The position numbers and the translations under genes are program-made. This document shows positions 16,968 to 25,174 of a stretch of 42,173 bases of DNA, one piece after another. The stretch is from Acetoanaerobium pronyense (GTDB lineage: Bacteria > Bacillota > Clostridia > Peptostreptococcales > Filifactoraceae): positions 1-42,173 of the forward strand of contig NZ_JAGGLI010000027.1 in assembly GCF_017874355.1 (NCBI RefSeq), given 5' to 3'. The notes beneath the pieces were generated by a model that was not told the origin of the DNA, did not search any database, and saw nothing but the letters and a program-made list of their open reading frames with translations. Each line of letters opens with the position of its first letter. Position 1 is the first letter of the stretch.

Positions 16968-18943
16968 AGTGCATCCACCTCCGCTAAAATCTGTTTGTTG
17001 GTGAACCCTTTTAAATCTATAGCACCAGGACGACATGTCACAGTACATCCACCACAGCCCTGACAAAGAGCTTCATTAACTTGAGCAACTGTTTTTATTG
17101 TAGATTTTGTATGAGTCTTTATCTCAGTCTCCTTAGAGGATATAGCTTCATATGGGCATATTTTTGAACATTCAAGACATCCACTACAAATATCTTCATT
17201 AACTTCTGTAACACATGGATTATTAACAATTTTATTTTTACTTAAAAGTATTATAGCTTTTGCTGCGGCAGCACTTGCCTGTGCAACAGTTTCAGGTATA
17301 TCTTTTGGCCCTTGACATGCCCCTGCTAAATAAATCCCTGCAGAATGTGTTTCCACTGGACGAAGCTTAGGATGAGCTTCAGTAAAGAAGTTGTTTGTAT
17401 CAGTGCTTATACTTAGCTTTCTTCCAAGGATTTCTGCATCTTCTTTTGCTTGTGTTGCTGAAGCCAAAACAACCATGTCAGCATAAATTGATATAATATC
17501 TCCAGTTAATGAATCTATTCCATTAACTTTAAGGTTTTCACCCTCTGGAAAAACCTTTCCAACCATACCTTTTATGTAATTTACTCCATACTCTTCTACA
17601 GCTCTTCTTTGGAATTCATCAAAGTTTTTTCCAGGAGTACGAACATCAATATAAAATACATATACCTCAACATCAGGATACTTATCTTTTATTAACATTG
17701 CATGCTTAGCCGTATACATACAGCAAATTTTAGAACAGTAGGATTTCCCTCTTACTGTTTTATCTCTTGATCCTACGCACTGAATAAATACTACATTTTT
17801 AGGTTTTTGATTATTAGAAGGTCGAATGAATTTTCCAGATGTTGGACCAGCTGCATTTGTTAGTCTTTCAAACTCAAGTGATGTAATTATATCCGGATGC
17901 TCTGCATATCCATACTCTCCAAACTTGTCTAAATTAATAAGGTCATAACCTGTTGAAACTATTATTGCTCCATATTTTTGAGTTACTTTTTTATCTTCCT
18001 GATTAAAATCTATTGCACCTGCAGTACATACTTTTTCGCAAAGACCACATTTTCCAGTTTTAAATTTGATACAAGCTCCTCTATCAATTACTGGTACATT
18101 AGGTACCGCCTGAGGGAAAGGTGTATAAATCGCAGATCTATTTATGAGACCTTCTTCAAATTCACTTTTTGATTTTTTAGATGGGCATTTTTCTATACAC
18201 AATCCGCATCCACTACACTTATCCATATTTACACTTCTAGCTTTTTGATTGATAGTCACTTCAAAGTTTCCTACATAACCACTAACGGCTTCTACTTCAC
18301 TATATGTATATAAATTAATATTTTCATGAGTAGCTGCATCAACCATTTTTGGTGTTAATATACATGCAGAGCAATCAAGTGTTGGAAAAGTCTTATCAAT
18401 TTGCGCCATTTTCCCACCGATACTTGGAGTTTTTTCAATGATATCAACCTTATATCCTGCATCAGCAATATCAAGTGCAGTTTGTAACCCGGCAATTCCT
18501 CCTCCAATTACTAAGGCTCTTTTTTCTAAACCTATTTCACCAGGTATTAGTTCAGTATTTAAAGTAGCTTTTGCTACAGCAGCTCTTACAAGGGCAATTG
18601 CTTTTTCTGTTCCATCTTCCTTATTTTTATGAACCCATGAACAATGTTCTCTTATATTCGCAATTTCAATTAAATATGGGTTCAATCCAGCTGAACTTGC
18701 AGCTTTTCTAAAAGTAGCTTCATGCATCCTTGGAGAACAGGCAGCTATTACAGCTCTATCTATTCTCTCTTCTTTAATAGCATTTTTTAATAAATTTTGT
18801 CCAATCTCAGAACACATATATTGGTAATCTTTAGAAAATACAACTCCAGGCATTTTTGATGCAACTCTTGTTACTTCCTCCACATCAACAGTTCCTGCAA
18901 TATTACTACCACACCAACAAACGAAAACTCCAATCCTTGCCAA
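16958..18943 (-). CDS. hdrA: HdrA-type electron-bifurcating flavoprotein
   Basis: The 661-residue protein is a full-length HdrA. It has the N-terminal VFVCWCGSNIAG domain with Cys ligands and the FAD Rossmann motif ALVIGGGIAGLQTALDIADA (about 142-161). The TLDCSACILTPKMVD cluster region follows. Inserted ferredoxin motifs are CSGCGLCIEKCPS and CGLCEKVCTAG, and two C-terminal 4Fe-4S motifs are CSGCLECSKICP and CQGCGGCTVTCRPG. The family's FAD splits electron pairs between high- and low-potential acceptors. The start is TTG with AAGGGGG seven bases upstream. No selenocysteine is seen. It is the likely bifurcation centre of this operon; its substrates here are inferred. Confidence 0.95.
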   Translation of the reverse strand: MARIGVFVCWCGSNIAGTVDVEEVTRVASKMPGVVFSKDYQYMCSEIGQNLLKNAIKEERIDRAVIAACSPRMHEATFRKAASSAGLNPYLIEIANIREHCSWVHKNKEDGTEKAIALVRAAVAKATLNTELIPGEIGLEKRALVIGGGIAGLQTALDIADAGYKVDIIEKTPSIGGKMAQIDKTFPTLDCSACILTPKMVDAATHENINLYTYSEVEAVSGYVGNFEVTINQKARSVNMDKCSGCGLCIEKCPSKKSKSEFEEGLINRSAIYTPFPQAVPNVPVIDRGACIKFKTGKCGLCEKVCTAGAIDFNQEDKKVTQKYGAIIVSTGYDLINLDKFGEYGYAEHPDIITSLEFERLTNAAGPTSGKFIRPSNNQKPKNVVFIQCVGSRDKTVRGKSYCSKICCMYTAKHAMLIKDKYPDVEVYVFYIDVRTPGKNFDEFQRRAVEEYGVNYIKGMVGKVFPEGENLKVNGIDSLTGDIISIYADMVVLASATQAKEDAEILGRKLSISTDTNNFFTEAHPKLRPVETHSAGIYLAGACQGPKDIPETVAQASAAAAKAIILLSKNKIVNNPCVTEVNEDICSGCLECSKICPYEAISSKETEIKTHTKSTIKTVAQVNEALCQGCGGCTVTCRPGAIDLKGFTNKQILAEVDALCY

Positions 18944-19028
18944 TTTTATACCCCCTTAAAACAATAAATTGTTTTAATCTTAACGTTAATTTTTTAACTT
19001 AGAATCTAAAAAATAATCTATTAATCCA

Positions 19029-19439
19029 TCATTTATTGTACTTACGAAATCCACTTACAATAGCTTGTTGAGGTATTTTCTCATCAATCTTCATAGGTAT
19101 ATCATCTACTTTAAGTTCACTTTTTCCTTTTTTTCTTATAATAGTAAGGCGTATACCTTCCATTAATTTTGAAATGTCTACATTTCTAGGACAGCGTGCC
19201 CCACATGTAAAACATGATGCACAGTTCCATATAGAGCTACTGTTTAATATTTTTTCTATACTTCCTATTTGAAGCAATCTTACAACTTGATGAGGCAATA
19301 TATCCATATCACTACCTATTGGACAGCTAGCTGAACACTTACCACATTGCATACAATTAAGTATATTCTCCCCACTTATTTCAAGAATTTGATTTAATTC
19401 TTTAGTTTTATTGTTAGGACTAACCTTAATTCTAGTCAT
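19029..19439 (-). CDS. hdrC: HdrC iron-sulfur subunit
   Basis: The 136-residue protein has two 4Fe-4S motifs, CMQCGKCSASCPIG (about 32) and CASCFTCGARCPRN (about 73), the standard HdrC arrangement. It passes electrons between HdrA and HdrB. It is somewhat shorter than methanogen HdrC but within the bacterial range. The ATG has AGGGGAG upstream, and it sits 20 bases after hdrB. A gap of 85 bases separates it from hdrA. Confidence 0.92.
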   Translation of the reverse strand: MTRIKVSPNNKTKELNQILEISGENILNCMQCGKCSASCPIGSDMDILPHQVVRLLQIGSIEKILNSSSIWNCASCFTCGARCPRNVDISKLMEGIRLTIIRKKGKSELKVDDIPMKIDEKIPQQAIVSGFRKYNK

Positions 19440-19459
19440 TGATTAACTCCCCTTTAATA

Positions 19460-20248
19460 TTATTTAACACCTAAAGCCTCTGCTAAAAGCTCAGTAAAAT
19501 AGCTTATAGTAATTTTATTTCCAGATTTCTCATCGATGATTTCTAGATTATATTTGCAAAGTGGGCATGCCGTAACAATTTCTTCTATATTATTATTATG
19601 TGCTGATGAAATAATATTTAAGGACATTTCTTTTGAGATATTTTTTTTATCCAATGAGTGATAACCACCGCAGCACTCTGTTCTATATGGATACTTTACT
19701 GGTGTTGCTCCAAGTGCTTTTATAAATTCTTCTATAACTGATGGATTTTCTGAATCATCAAAATTCATTACATTGCTTGGACGAAGGAGAAGACATCCAT
19801 AATATGCACCAATTTTTCGACCTGTTAGAGGCTTCTTAACCATCTGGGATAAATTATCAAACCCTATTTCATCTTTAATTATCTCAATAAAATGATAGAC
19901 TTCACCTTCACCACTATATTCATTTGGTAACTGGAGATAGTTGTTAACTTTCTTCCTGATATTATCATCTGTTTTCATATCTTCATTTACTCTTTTTATT
20001 ACGTGATGACAGGCAGTACATAAGGTTACAAGCTTTTGATCTCTTTCCTGAGCAGTTGCCAAACTCCTTACGGAAGATAGTTTTGTTGCAATTTCATCTT
20101 TTGACAATGGATATATAGCACCACAGCACTGCCATTCTTTCTGCTCTTCTAGGACAATCCCTAAAACATTTGCGGAATCAATTGCAAATTTTTCAAGGTC
20201 TTTTGCTTTTGTTTTTAAAGTGCATCCTGGGAAATAGCTATATTTCAT
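19460..20248 (-). CDS. hdrB: HdrB subunit with two CCG domains
   Basis: This 262-residue protein starts MKYSYFPGCTLK, the normal HdrB N-terminus. A longer frame from GTG 20293 would add 15 residues translated from a hairpin and is rejected. Two CCG motifs are visible: CTLKTK...EWQCCG...CTACH (about 9-80) and CLLLRP...RTECCGGYH...CPLC (about 152-230). In methanogens these bind the noncubane 4Fe-4S clusters that reduce CoM-CoB heterodisulfide. Here no such substrate is expected. HdrB may instead reduce a protein or small disulfide, or hand electrons to the co-encoded fumarate reductase. First gene of the operon. Confidence 0.92.
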   Translation of the reverse strand: MKYSYFPGCTLKTKAKDLEKFAIDSANVLGIVLEEQKEWQCCGAIYPLSKDEIATKLSSVRSLATAQERDQKLVTLCTACHHVIKRVNEDMKTDDNIRKKVNNYLQLPNEYSGEGEVYHFIEIIKDEIGFDNLSQMVKKPLTGRKIGAYYGCLLLRPSNVMNFDDSENPSVIEEFIKALGATPVKYPYRTECCGGYHSLDKKNISKEMSLNIISSAHNNNIEEIVTACPLCKYNLEIIDEKSGNKITISYFTELLAEALGVK

Positions 20249-20253
20249 ATTAT

Positions 20254-20292
20254 TGAATCTAGACTCTCCTTTAAAACAAAAGTCTAGATTCA
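20254..20292 (-). promoter_or_regulatory. hairpin carrying the hdrB ribosome site in its loop
   Basis: A perfect 12-base inverted repeat, TGAATCTAGACT (20254-20265) / AGTCTAGATTCA (20281-20292), encloses a 15-base loop that contains AAAGGAG on the minus strand. The ATG lies five bases after the stem. In linear form the ribosome site is too far (17 bases) from the ATG, so folding would bring it nearer or control access to it. Confidence 0.6.
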
Positions 20293-20310
20293 CACCCCCT
20301 TTTTTAATTT

Positions 20311-20328
20311 TTGATTATTTTTTAACAA
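20311..20328. promoter_or_regulatory. candidate Rex (NADH/NAD+ sensor) site
   Basis: TTGATTATTTTTTAACAA has a perfect right half and five of seven bases of the left half of the clostridial Rex pattern TTGTTAA-N4-TTAACAA. It sits just before the hdrB leader hairpin. In DNA this AT-rich a chance match is possible. Confidence 0.3.
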
Positions 20329-20462
20329 ATATTTTTAAAAATTTTTGATATTTGATAAATATATTTAAAAGCTAATCTAATTTTTTACATTCTTAAAATT
20401 TATGCATTTTTAAATATACTTTTCTCATATTTATTCATTATTATTAAGATATATAATACTTT

Positions 20463-20475
20463 AGATTCTGAATCT
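20463..20475. promoter_or_regulatory. candidate LysR operator
   Basis: AGATTC-T-GAATCT is a perfect 13-base palindrome of the T-N11-A form that LysR regulators bind. It lies between the lysR terminator and hdrB. The link to the adjacent LysR gene is inferred from position. Confidence 0.35.
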
Positions 20476-20538
20476 TGTATAATATTTATTGTGTATAGAA
20501 CTATAAACAAAAACTATAATGAATATTTTACATAATAA

Positions 20539-20570
20539 ACCCCCTAATTCCGTATCGGGATTTAGGGGGT
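20539..20570 (-). terminator. terminator after lysR-type gene
   Basis: ACCCCCTAA and TTAGGGGGT arms with an inner TCC/GGA pair form the stem, followed by TTTATT on the minus strand. It separates the LysR gene from the hdr operon. Confidence 0.7.
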
Positions 20571-20602
20571 AATAGTTAGATATAGAATGAATTTTTATAA
20601 AT

Positions 20603-21493
20603 TTACTTTATTATGAACTTAATAAAATTACGTGCGGCCTCTGATAAATATTTATCTTTATTCCAAATCAACCCACTCTGAAAATAAATAGATTTTTTTA
20701 GTGGCTTAGAAATTATATTTGTATTATTTTTAAGTATACTTATAGAATCATCTAGTGTAGCTGCAAAACCATGACATTTTGAAACTAAATCATAAGCAGA
20801 GGATTGTTCCTTTACATACATAATAGAAGGATTAATTTGGTATGATTTAAACTCTTCTAGCATTCTTTTCTCAATAAATGTCTTATTTCTTTTATACTGA
20901 ATATAAGTTTCATCATATAAAAATTCAATTGGTATTTTTTCTAAGTCTTTAAATCTATGATTGCTATTAATTAAGACTTTTATTTCTCCTTTTTTAACGA
21001 ACATAGTCTCCATATCTTTATCTTCCACCATATCAAGAACTCCAAATCCTAGTTCGATTTTTCCCTCTTTTATTGCATCTATAATTTCCTTTGTTCCTAA
21101 ATCTTCAATTTCAATATCTATATTAGGATATTTATTTGTAAAATTAGGATAAATTTCAGACCACAACCATGCTCCCATAGCTGGCGGAAAAGCAAACTTA
21201 AGTATTTTTTTATTATTTGATTGAATATCTGCCATTATTCGAGTTGTCTCTTTCATCTTATCTAGTACCTCTTTTGCATGGATTAAAAAAATTTCTCCAG
21301 CTTCTGTAAGATAAAGATTCTTATTATCCCTTTCAATTAGCTTAACGCCTAACTCTTCTTCTAATTTTCTAATAGCAACAGTTATAGAGGGTTGAGTTAT
21401 AAATAGTTCTTTTGCTGCCTTGGTATAGCTTTTCAATCGACTTACAGCCTCAAAATACTCAATTTGTTTAAGCTCTATTATATTCACCCCCAA
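20603..21493 (-). CDS. LysR-family transcriptional regulator
   Basis: This 296-residue protein has an N-terminal winged HTH (IEYFEAVSRLKSYTKAAKELFITQPSITVAIRKLEEELGV, about 10-50). A periplasmic-binding-like effector domain follows, from about 92. The start is unclear: no ATG is present and the frame opens with TTG. A GGGGGTG lies just after that TTG, so a nearby GTG or ATA might be used. It is the gene directly upstream of the hdr-flx-aspA operon, in the same direction but with its own terminator. It probably regulates that operon; the inducer is unknown, with aspartate or fumarate plausible. Confidence 0.88.
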   Translation of the reverse strand: MGVNIIELKQIEYFEAVSRLKSYTKAAKELFITQPSITVAIRKLEEELGVKLIERDNKNLYLTEAGEIFLIHAKEVLDKMKETTRIMADIQSNNKKILKFAFPPAMGAWLWSEIYPNFTNKYPNIDIEIEDLGTKEIIDAIKEGKIELGFGVLDMVEDKDMETMFVKKGEIKVLINSNHRFKDLEKIPIEFLYDETYIQYKRNKTFIEKRMLEEFKSYQINPSIMYVKEQSSAYDLVSKCHGFAATLDDSISILKNNTNIISKPLKKSIYFQSGLIWNKDKYLSEAARNFIKFIIK

Positions 21494-21581
21494 TATTCTT
21501 AAAATTTTCCAAATTTTTCATTTGCTTTCTAAAGAGCTTTTTTAATGCTTAATTGTAAAATCACATTGAACCATAAAAAAA

Positions 21582-21757
21582 TTCCATAGCTTTCCATACT
21601 GTAATATAATTAAATCACCACGAAATACCCAACTCCAGGAAGGTGCGAGCCATGGAATACTCTAATAATACACCAATATGCAGAAGGAATAAACACTTAA
21701 ATTAGTTTGAAAGAAGTAAAAAAAGCTTGGAACAAATATCGACCTTAGGCCTGACAT
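21582..21757 (+). pseudogene. relic of an insertion sequence 5' end, possibly IS30-like
   Basis: An ATG near 21652 with GGAAGGTG upstream opens MEYSNNTPICRRNKHLN, then hits TAG and decays (FERSKKSLEQ). The N-terminus resembles IS30-family transposases, whose start often reads RRxKHL-x-x-ER. ATTCCAT (about 21582) and ATGGAAT at the start codon form an inverted repeat across the leader, as at the left edge of the window. No right end is recognised. Confidence 0.35.
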
Positions 21758-21985
21758 AATCAATTCTAACATCGTTTTTCCGTTATCAACAGGGTCTTGA
21801 AAATAATCTCCTACGCCTGATGTATGGCGAAATAAACGTTTTATCCGTCAAGGTGGCTAAATCATATATAGAAACGGCTTCAACTTAAAATGCTGACTCT
21901 GGTCATCCAGATGGTACTTTTAAACCTGATAATAATATTAAAAGAGTTGAATTTATTGCAATAATTGATTAATCAAAACTTATGA
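21758..21985 (+). pseudogene. collapsed, decayed copy of the 7.3-8.5 kb region
   Basis: Three collinear pieces match upstream sequence on the same strand. 21758-21840 matches 7320-7402 (3 differences in 83). 21840-21862 resembles 7900-7923. 21861-21967 matches 8274-8380 (6 differences in 107). A fourth short piece may match 8512-8529. The source genes are the serine hydrolase and the SLH peptidase; stops interrupt the reading frame. Confidence 0.85.
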
Positions 21986-21994
21986 ACTAATTTC

Positions 21995-22030
21995 AAAGCC
22001 CATGATCTGACTTTTTCAGACATGGGCTTT
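21995..22030. terminator. hairpin terminator after the ABC exporter gene
   Basis: AAAGCCCATG and CATGGGCTTT form a perfect 10-base stem, with an inner TCTGA/TCAGA pair. It lies immediately past the stop of the minus-strand ATPase gene. The better T-run is on the plus strand. Confidence 0.65.
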
Positions 22031-22033
22031 TTC

Positions 22034-22786
22034 CTAGAATCCTTGTTTTTCTAACCACAAATATAATCTTTTCTCTTTAGATAATGTTTTTTCTTCATCT
22101 TCTTCATGCTTTCCTAATGAAAGCTCATCATTTATATTTCCATCCATAAGAAAAATTACTTTATCTGCCCTAGCCGCCACTTTCACATCATGGGTAACAA
22201 TGATGACTGTTGTACCCTCTTTATTAATAGTATTTATAATATCCAATACCTCTCTTGAGGTACTACTATTTAAAGCTCCTGTGGGTTCATCTCCAAATAA
22301 AACATCTGGCTTATTAATCAAGCCTCGGCATATCGCTGCACGTTGCAGCTGTCCTCCTGATACTTTTTTAATATCATGCCCTGCAATATTATCAATACAT
22401 GTCTTTTTCATAAGCTCATCGGCATTCTTGTTCACATTTTCTCTGGAAAGATTACCAAGCTTGAATCCAGGTAGTATAATATTATCCCTTATAGATAAAT
22501 TTTTCAAAAGATAAGAATTTTGAAAAATAAATCCCATTTGTTTCAGTCTTATTTTACTTATTTTTTCATCATTAAGCTTAGAAATATCTTCCCCATCAAA
22601 AATCACATTTCCAGAAGTAGGCCTATCCATTCCACTAATACAGTAAAGCAGTGTAGACTTTCCTGAGCCAGATTGCCCCATGATTGCTATGAATTCACCC
22701 TCTTCAACTTTTAAATTTATATTGCTTAAAACTTCTTTTTCTTCAAAGCTTTTGTATAAATCTTTGATTTCTAATATTGTTTTCAT
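22034..22786 (-). CDS. ABC transporter ATPase, MacB/LolD-type
   Basis: The 250-residue protein has Walker A GQSGSGKST (about 36-44), a Q-loop (FIFQNSYLL), signature SGGQLQR, Walker B VLFGDEPTGALN and the switch VTHD. The GALN (rather than GNLD) ending of Walker B occurs in the MacB/BceA-like group that pairs with FtsX-type permeases. It is encoded 18 bases after such a permease. The system probably exports a peptide or antimicrobial, or works by mechanotransmission. A typical BceRS two-component pair is not present here. Confidence 0.92.
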   Translation of the reverse strand: MKTILEIKDLYKSFEEKEVLSNINLKVEEGEFIAIMGQSGSGKSTLLYCISGMDRPTSGNVIFDGEDISKLNDEKISKIRLKQMGFIFQNSYLLKNLSIRDNIILPGFKLGNLSRENVNKNADELMKKTCIDNIAGHDIKKVSGGQLQRAAICRGLINKPDVLFGDEPTGALNSSTSREVLDIINTINKEGTTVIIVTHDVKVAARADKVIFLMDGNINDELSLGKHEEDEEKTLSKEKRLYLWLEKQGF

Positions 22787-22804
22787 GTTATCCTCCCTGA
22801 GATA

Positions 22805-25159
22805 CTATTCATTAATAATAGAAATAATATTGTATTTTTTTACATCTCTAAGAACAATATATGCAGTGAGAAGTATCAATGATAGTAATAATGATGGAAG
22901 CATGATGTACTGAACCAGAGAATTTATAGTAAGCTCAACATGTTTCACCCCAAGACCTGAAATACTTAACGCAAGACTAATTACCTTTTCTCCTAAGGCA
23001 TTTGTTAAAATAATACCTACTAAAACACCGATTGCGGAAATATAACCTGTTTTTATCAAGTACTGTTTTTTTATGTCCCGTTCAGAAAATCCTATAGCCT
23101 TTAAAATGGCAATTTCTGATAAATCCTTTGCAAGACGTAGTTTTAAAAATAAAAAAGTAATAAGCATTACTAAACACGATCCCAAAAGGATGATTATAAA
23201 GACAATATTCCTAAGCTGATTCACTACCCCTCCCAAAGTCTGATTTAAGAATTCCTCCATTGGGCCGATTGTTTCTCCTGGTCCAATAATTTCAGTCCAG
23301 TAATCTGCCACTTTTAGGATTTCTATATTATCTTTGAGATTAACTGAAAATGAATAATTTTCACTCGCCACTTCTGAAAAATCATATTTTGATTTTGCAG
23401 TATAGCCACCGCTAGTGACGTCTTGATATATTCCAGAAATCACAACTTCCTTTTCTTTTTCATTATAAAAAAGTAATATTTTATCACCTGTACTTTTTTC
23501 CATTTCATTAGCATTTAGATAAGAAATCGCAATTTCATTTTCCCCATCAGGTGAATTCCCACTAATATACTTAAGATCATTTCCAGAATTATATCCGCTG
23601 TCTACATGTATATTCATAAGTTCACCTGCAGAATTTGTAGTCTGAATTCTCACCCTTTTGTATTCATAATAACTTTCAATTGTATTATCACTTTCCAAAA
23701 GCTGCATTACTTTTTTATAGTTAGTCTCAAGCTGTTCACCATTTTCTACTTGAATTAGAATATCTTCTCTAGAACTTCCCATATATGTTATAAATTCCGG
23801 TGCCTCAAAGGTATTCATTAAATTAAATGGAATCATAATCATTAGTACAGCAACTGATACAACTGTACATACTATTATCCAGTTTTTAAACTTGTAGAAA
23901 ACCTCTCTTATTGCCATTAATGAGTTGACAGCAAGTTTCTTTGATTTATATAATCCGTCTTTTATATAGCTTTTCTCTTTATCAAAGCCCTTACCTCTAA
24001 CCAATGCATCCACAACTGTAATCTTTTTAATTTTCTTTAATACTCTCTTGCAATAATAATTTATAAGAAGAAAAATTATTAATCCAACAAAGAGTGATGA
24101 TATTATTGTAATTGGCAAAATACTCATATTTCCAAATGTAGTACTGATATGATTAGTAAATATCCCACTAGTTGACAATGCTAAAATATATCCTATTATT
24201 ACTCCAAACATAGCTAAAATCTTGTATTTATTTAGATAAATATCACTGATATCGTCAAACGAAAGCCCAATAGCCTTCATGGTCCCAATTTCACCTATTT
24301 CTTCTTCCAAAGCAGCCATGATTGTAAATTTGATACAAATAAAAGATACTATAATTAAAATCATGCTTACTAAAAGTAAAACAAATAGAGTTGTAATATC
24401 CGTTAATGCACTTAATAAAAAAATCATTGCATATGTTACTGCCTGACCGCTCTGAGGGAGACCTTGATTCTCATAAGATGTTTGAAAATCTTTAGCGTCT
24501 TTGGGATTTGAAAAATAAGCCTCAACCAGATATTCATTCTCTCCAGCCTTGTCTTTAAGAATGTCAAAATCCTCATTACTTAAAAGTATCCTTGTAGATG
24601 AGACCATCGGGGAATTCATCTGGGAATCTAAAATAAATTCCTTAATGATAAACTTTTCTTGATTGTTATTATAGTTCAAAATAACATCGTCTCCGATTTT
24701 CATATCATATATTTCCTTCAAAAGTACCGGAATCCCAATTTCCCCTTTATTAAGAATCACTTTTTCATGTTTATTATTTAGAAGTAAATCCTTACTTTCG
24801 TTTTGCTTTACAAATCCAATGCCAAGACGAGAATCAGAAAGATTGTATGCTTCTTCATTCCCTTTTACAGTAAGATTTTCACCATGAATATTAATCATAG
24901 CAACTGTTTGCCAGTAGGTTACAGCTTCATAATTTGACATAAACTGATTTATTTCTTCTTCATTAATTTCTCCTTTATGCATCTGAAGAAAATGAGGTGG
25001 CTGAGCTTTTTCATATAAGGCAGAAATTGATGTGAATGTTTGCATAGCCACTATAACAGACAAAACAGCAAGGCTAGCTGAAAAAATTATAAATAAAAGC
25101 AATGCCAAATTAATTACTTTATTTCTTTTGAAATCATTTTTAATAATTAACCAGTTCAT
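22805..25159 (-). CDS. FtsX-type ABC transporter permease
   Basis: This 784-residue membrane protein has an N-terminal membrane helix (about 17-40), a large extracellular domain, and three membrane helices at about 240-370 with the FtsX motif (EEIGEIGTMKAIGLS). A second half follows, with a helix near 425, another outer domain, and a final three-helix FtsX domain (SEIAILKAIGFSERDIKKQYLIK). This is the duplicated long-permease layout that partners one MacB-like ATPase. It is translated between the alpha/beta hydrolase (15 bases upstream) and the ATPase. Confidence 0.9.
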   Translation of the reverse strand: MNWLIIKNDFKRNKVINLALLLFIIFSASLAVLSVIVAMQTFTSISALYEKAQPPHFLQMHKGEINEEEINQFMSNYEAVTYWQTVAMINIHGENLTVKGNEEAYNLSDSRLGIGFVKQNESKDLLLNNKHEKVILNKGEIGIPVLLKEIYDMKIGDDVILNYNNNQEKFIIKEFILDSQMNSPMVSSTRILLSNEDFDILKDKAGENEYLVEAYFSNPKDAKDFQTSYENQGLPQSGQAVTYAMIFLLSALTDITTLFVLLLVSMILIIVSFICIKFTIMAALEEEIGEIGTMKAIGLSFDDISDIYLNKYKILAMFGVIIGYILALSTSGIFTNHISTTFGNMSILPITIISSLFVGLIIFLLINYYCKRVLKKIKKITVVDALVRGKGFDKEKSYIKDGLYKSKKLAVNSLMAIREVFYKFKNWIIVCTVVSVAVLMIMIPFNLMNTFEAPEFITYMGSSREDILIQVENGEQLETNYKKVMQLLESDNTIESYYEYKRVRIQTTNSAGELMNIHVDSGYNSGNDLKYISGNSPDGENEIAISYLNANEMEKSTGDKILLFYNEKEKEVVISGIYQDVTSGGYTAKSKYDFSEVASENYSFSVNLKDNIEILKVADYWTEIIGPGETIGPMEEFLNQTLGGVVNQLRNIVFIIILLGSCLVMLITFLFLKLRLAKDLSEIAILKAIGFSERDIKKQYLIKTGYISAIGVLVGIILTNALGEKVISLALSISGLGVKHVELTINSLVQYIMLPSLLLSLILLTAYIVLRDVKKYNIISIINE

Positions 25160-25174
25160 ATGAAGCCCTCTATT

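Larger units (their letters stand above)
20294..20602. other. leader and promoter region of the hdr-flx operon
   Basis: The stretch is very AT-rich and has no gene. It holds the LysR terminator (20539-20570), a palindrome at 20463-20475, and a Rex-like site at 20311-20328. No -35/-10 pair convinced me. Confidence 0.5.
21494..22033. other. gene-free scrap region
   Basis: About 540 bases with no intact gene. It holds the start of a decayed transposase (about 21580-21760), then short pieces copied from 7.3-8.5 kb (21758-21985), then a strong hairpin terminator (21995-22030). Confidence 0.6.

Noticed and set aside
16968..17066. Longer FlxD reaching into hdrA
   Set aside because: The extra residues are the hdrA 3' end in another frame. 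ATG 16967 has GGAGGTG at good spacing and overlaps the hdrA stop.
20249..20293. Longer HdrB starting at GTG 20293
   Set aside because: The GTG has its purine run only one base away, and the added residues come from a perfect hairpin. MKYSYFPGC is the normal HdrB start.
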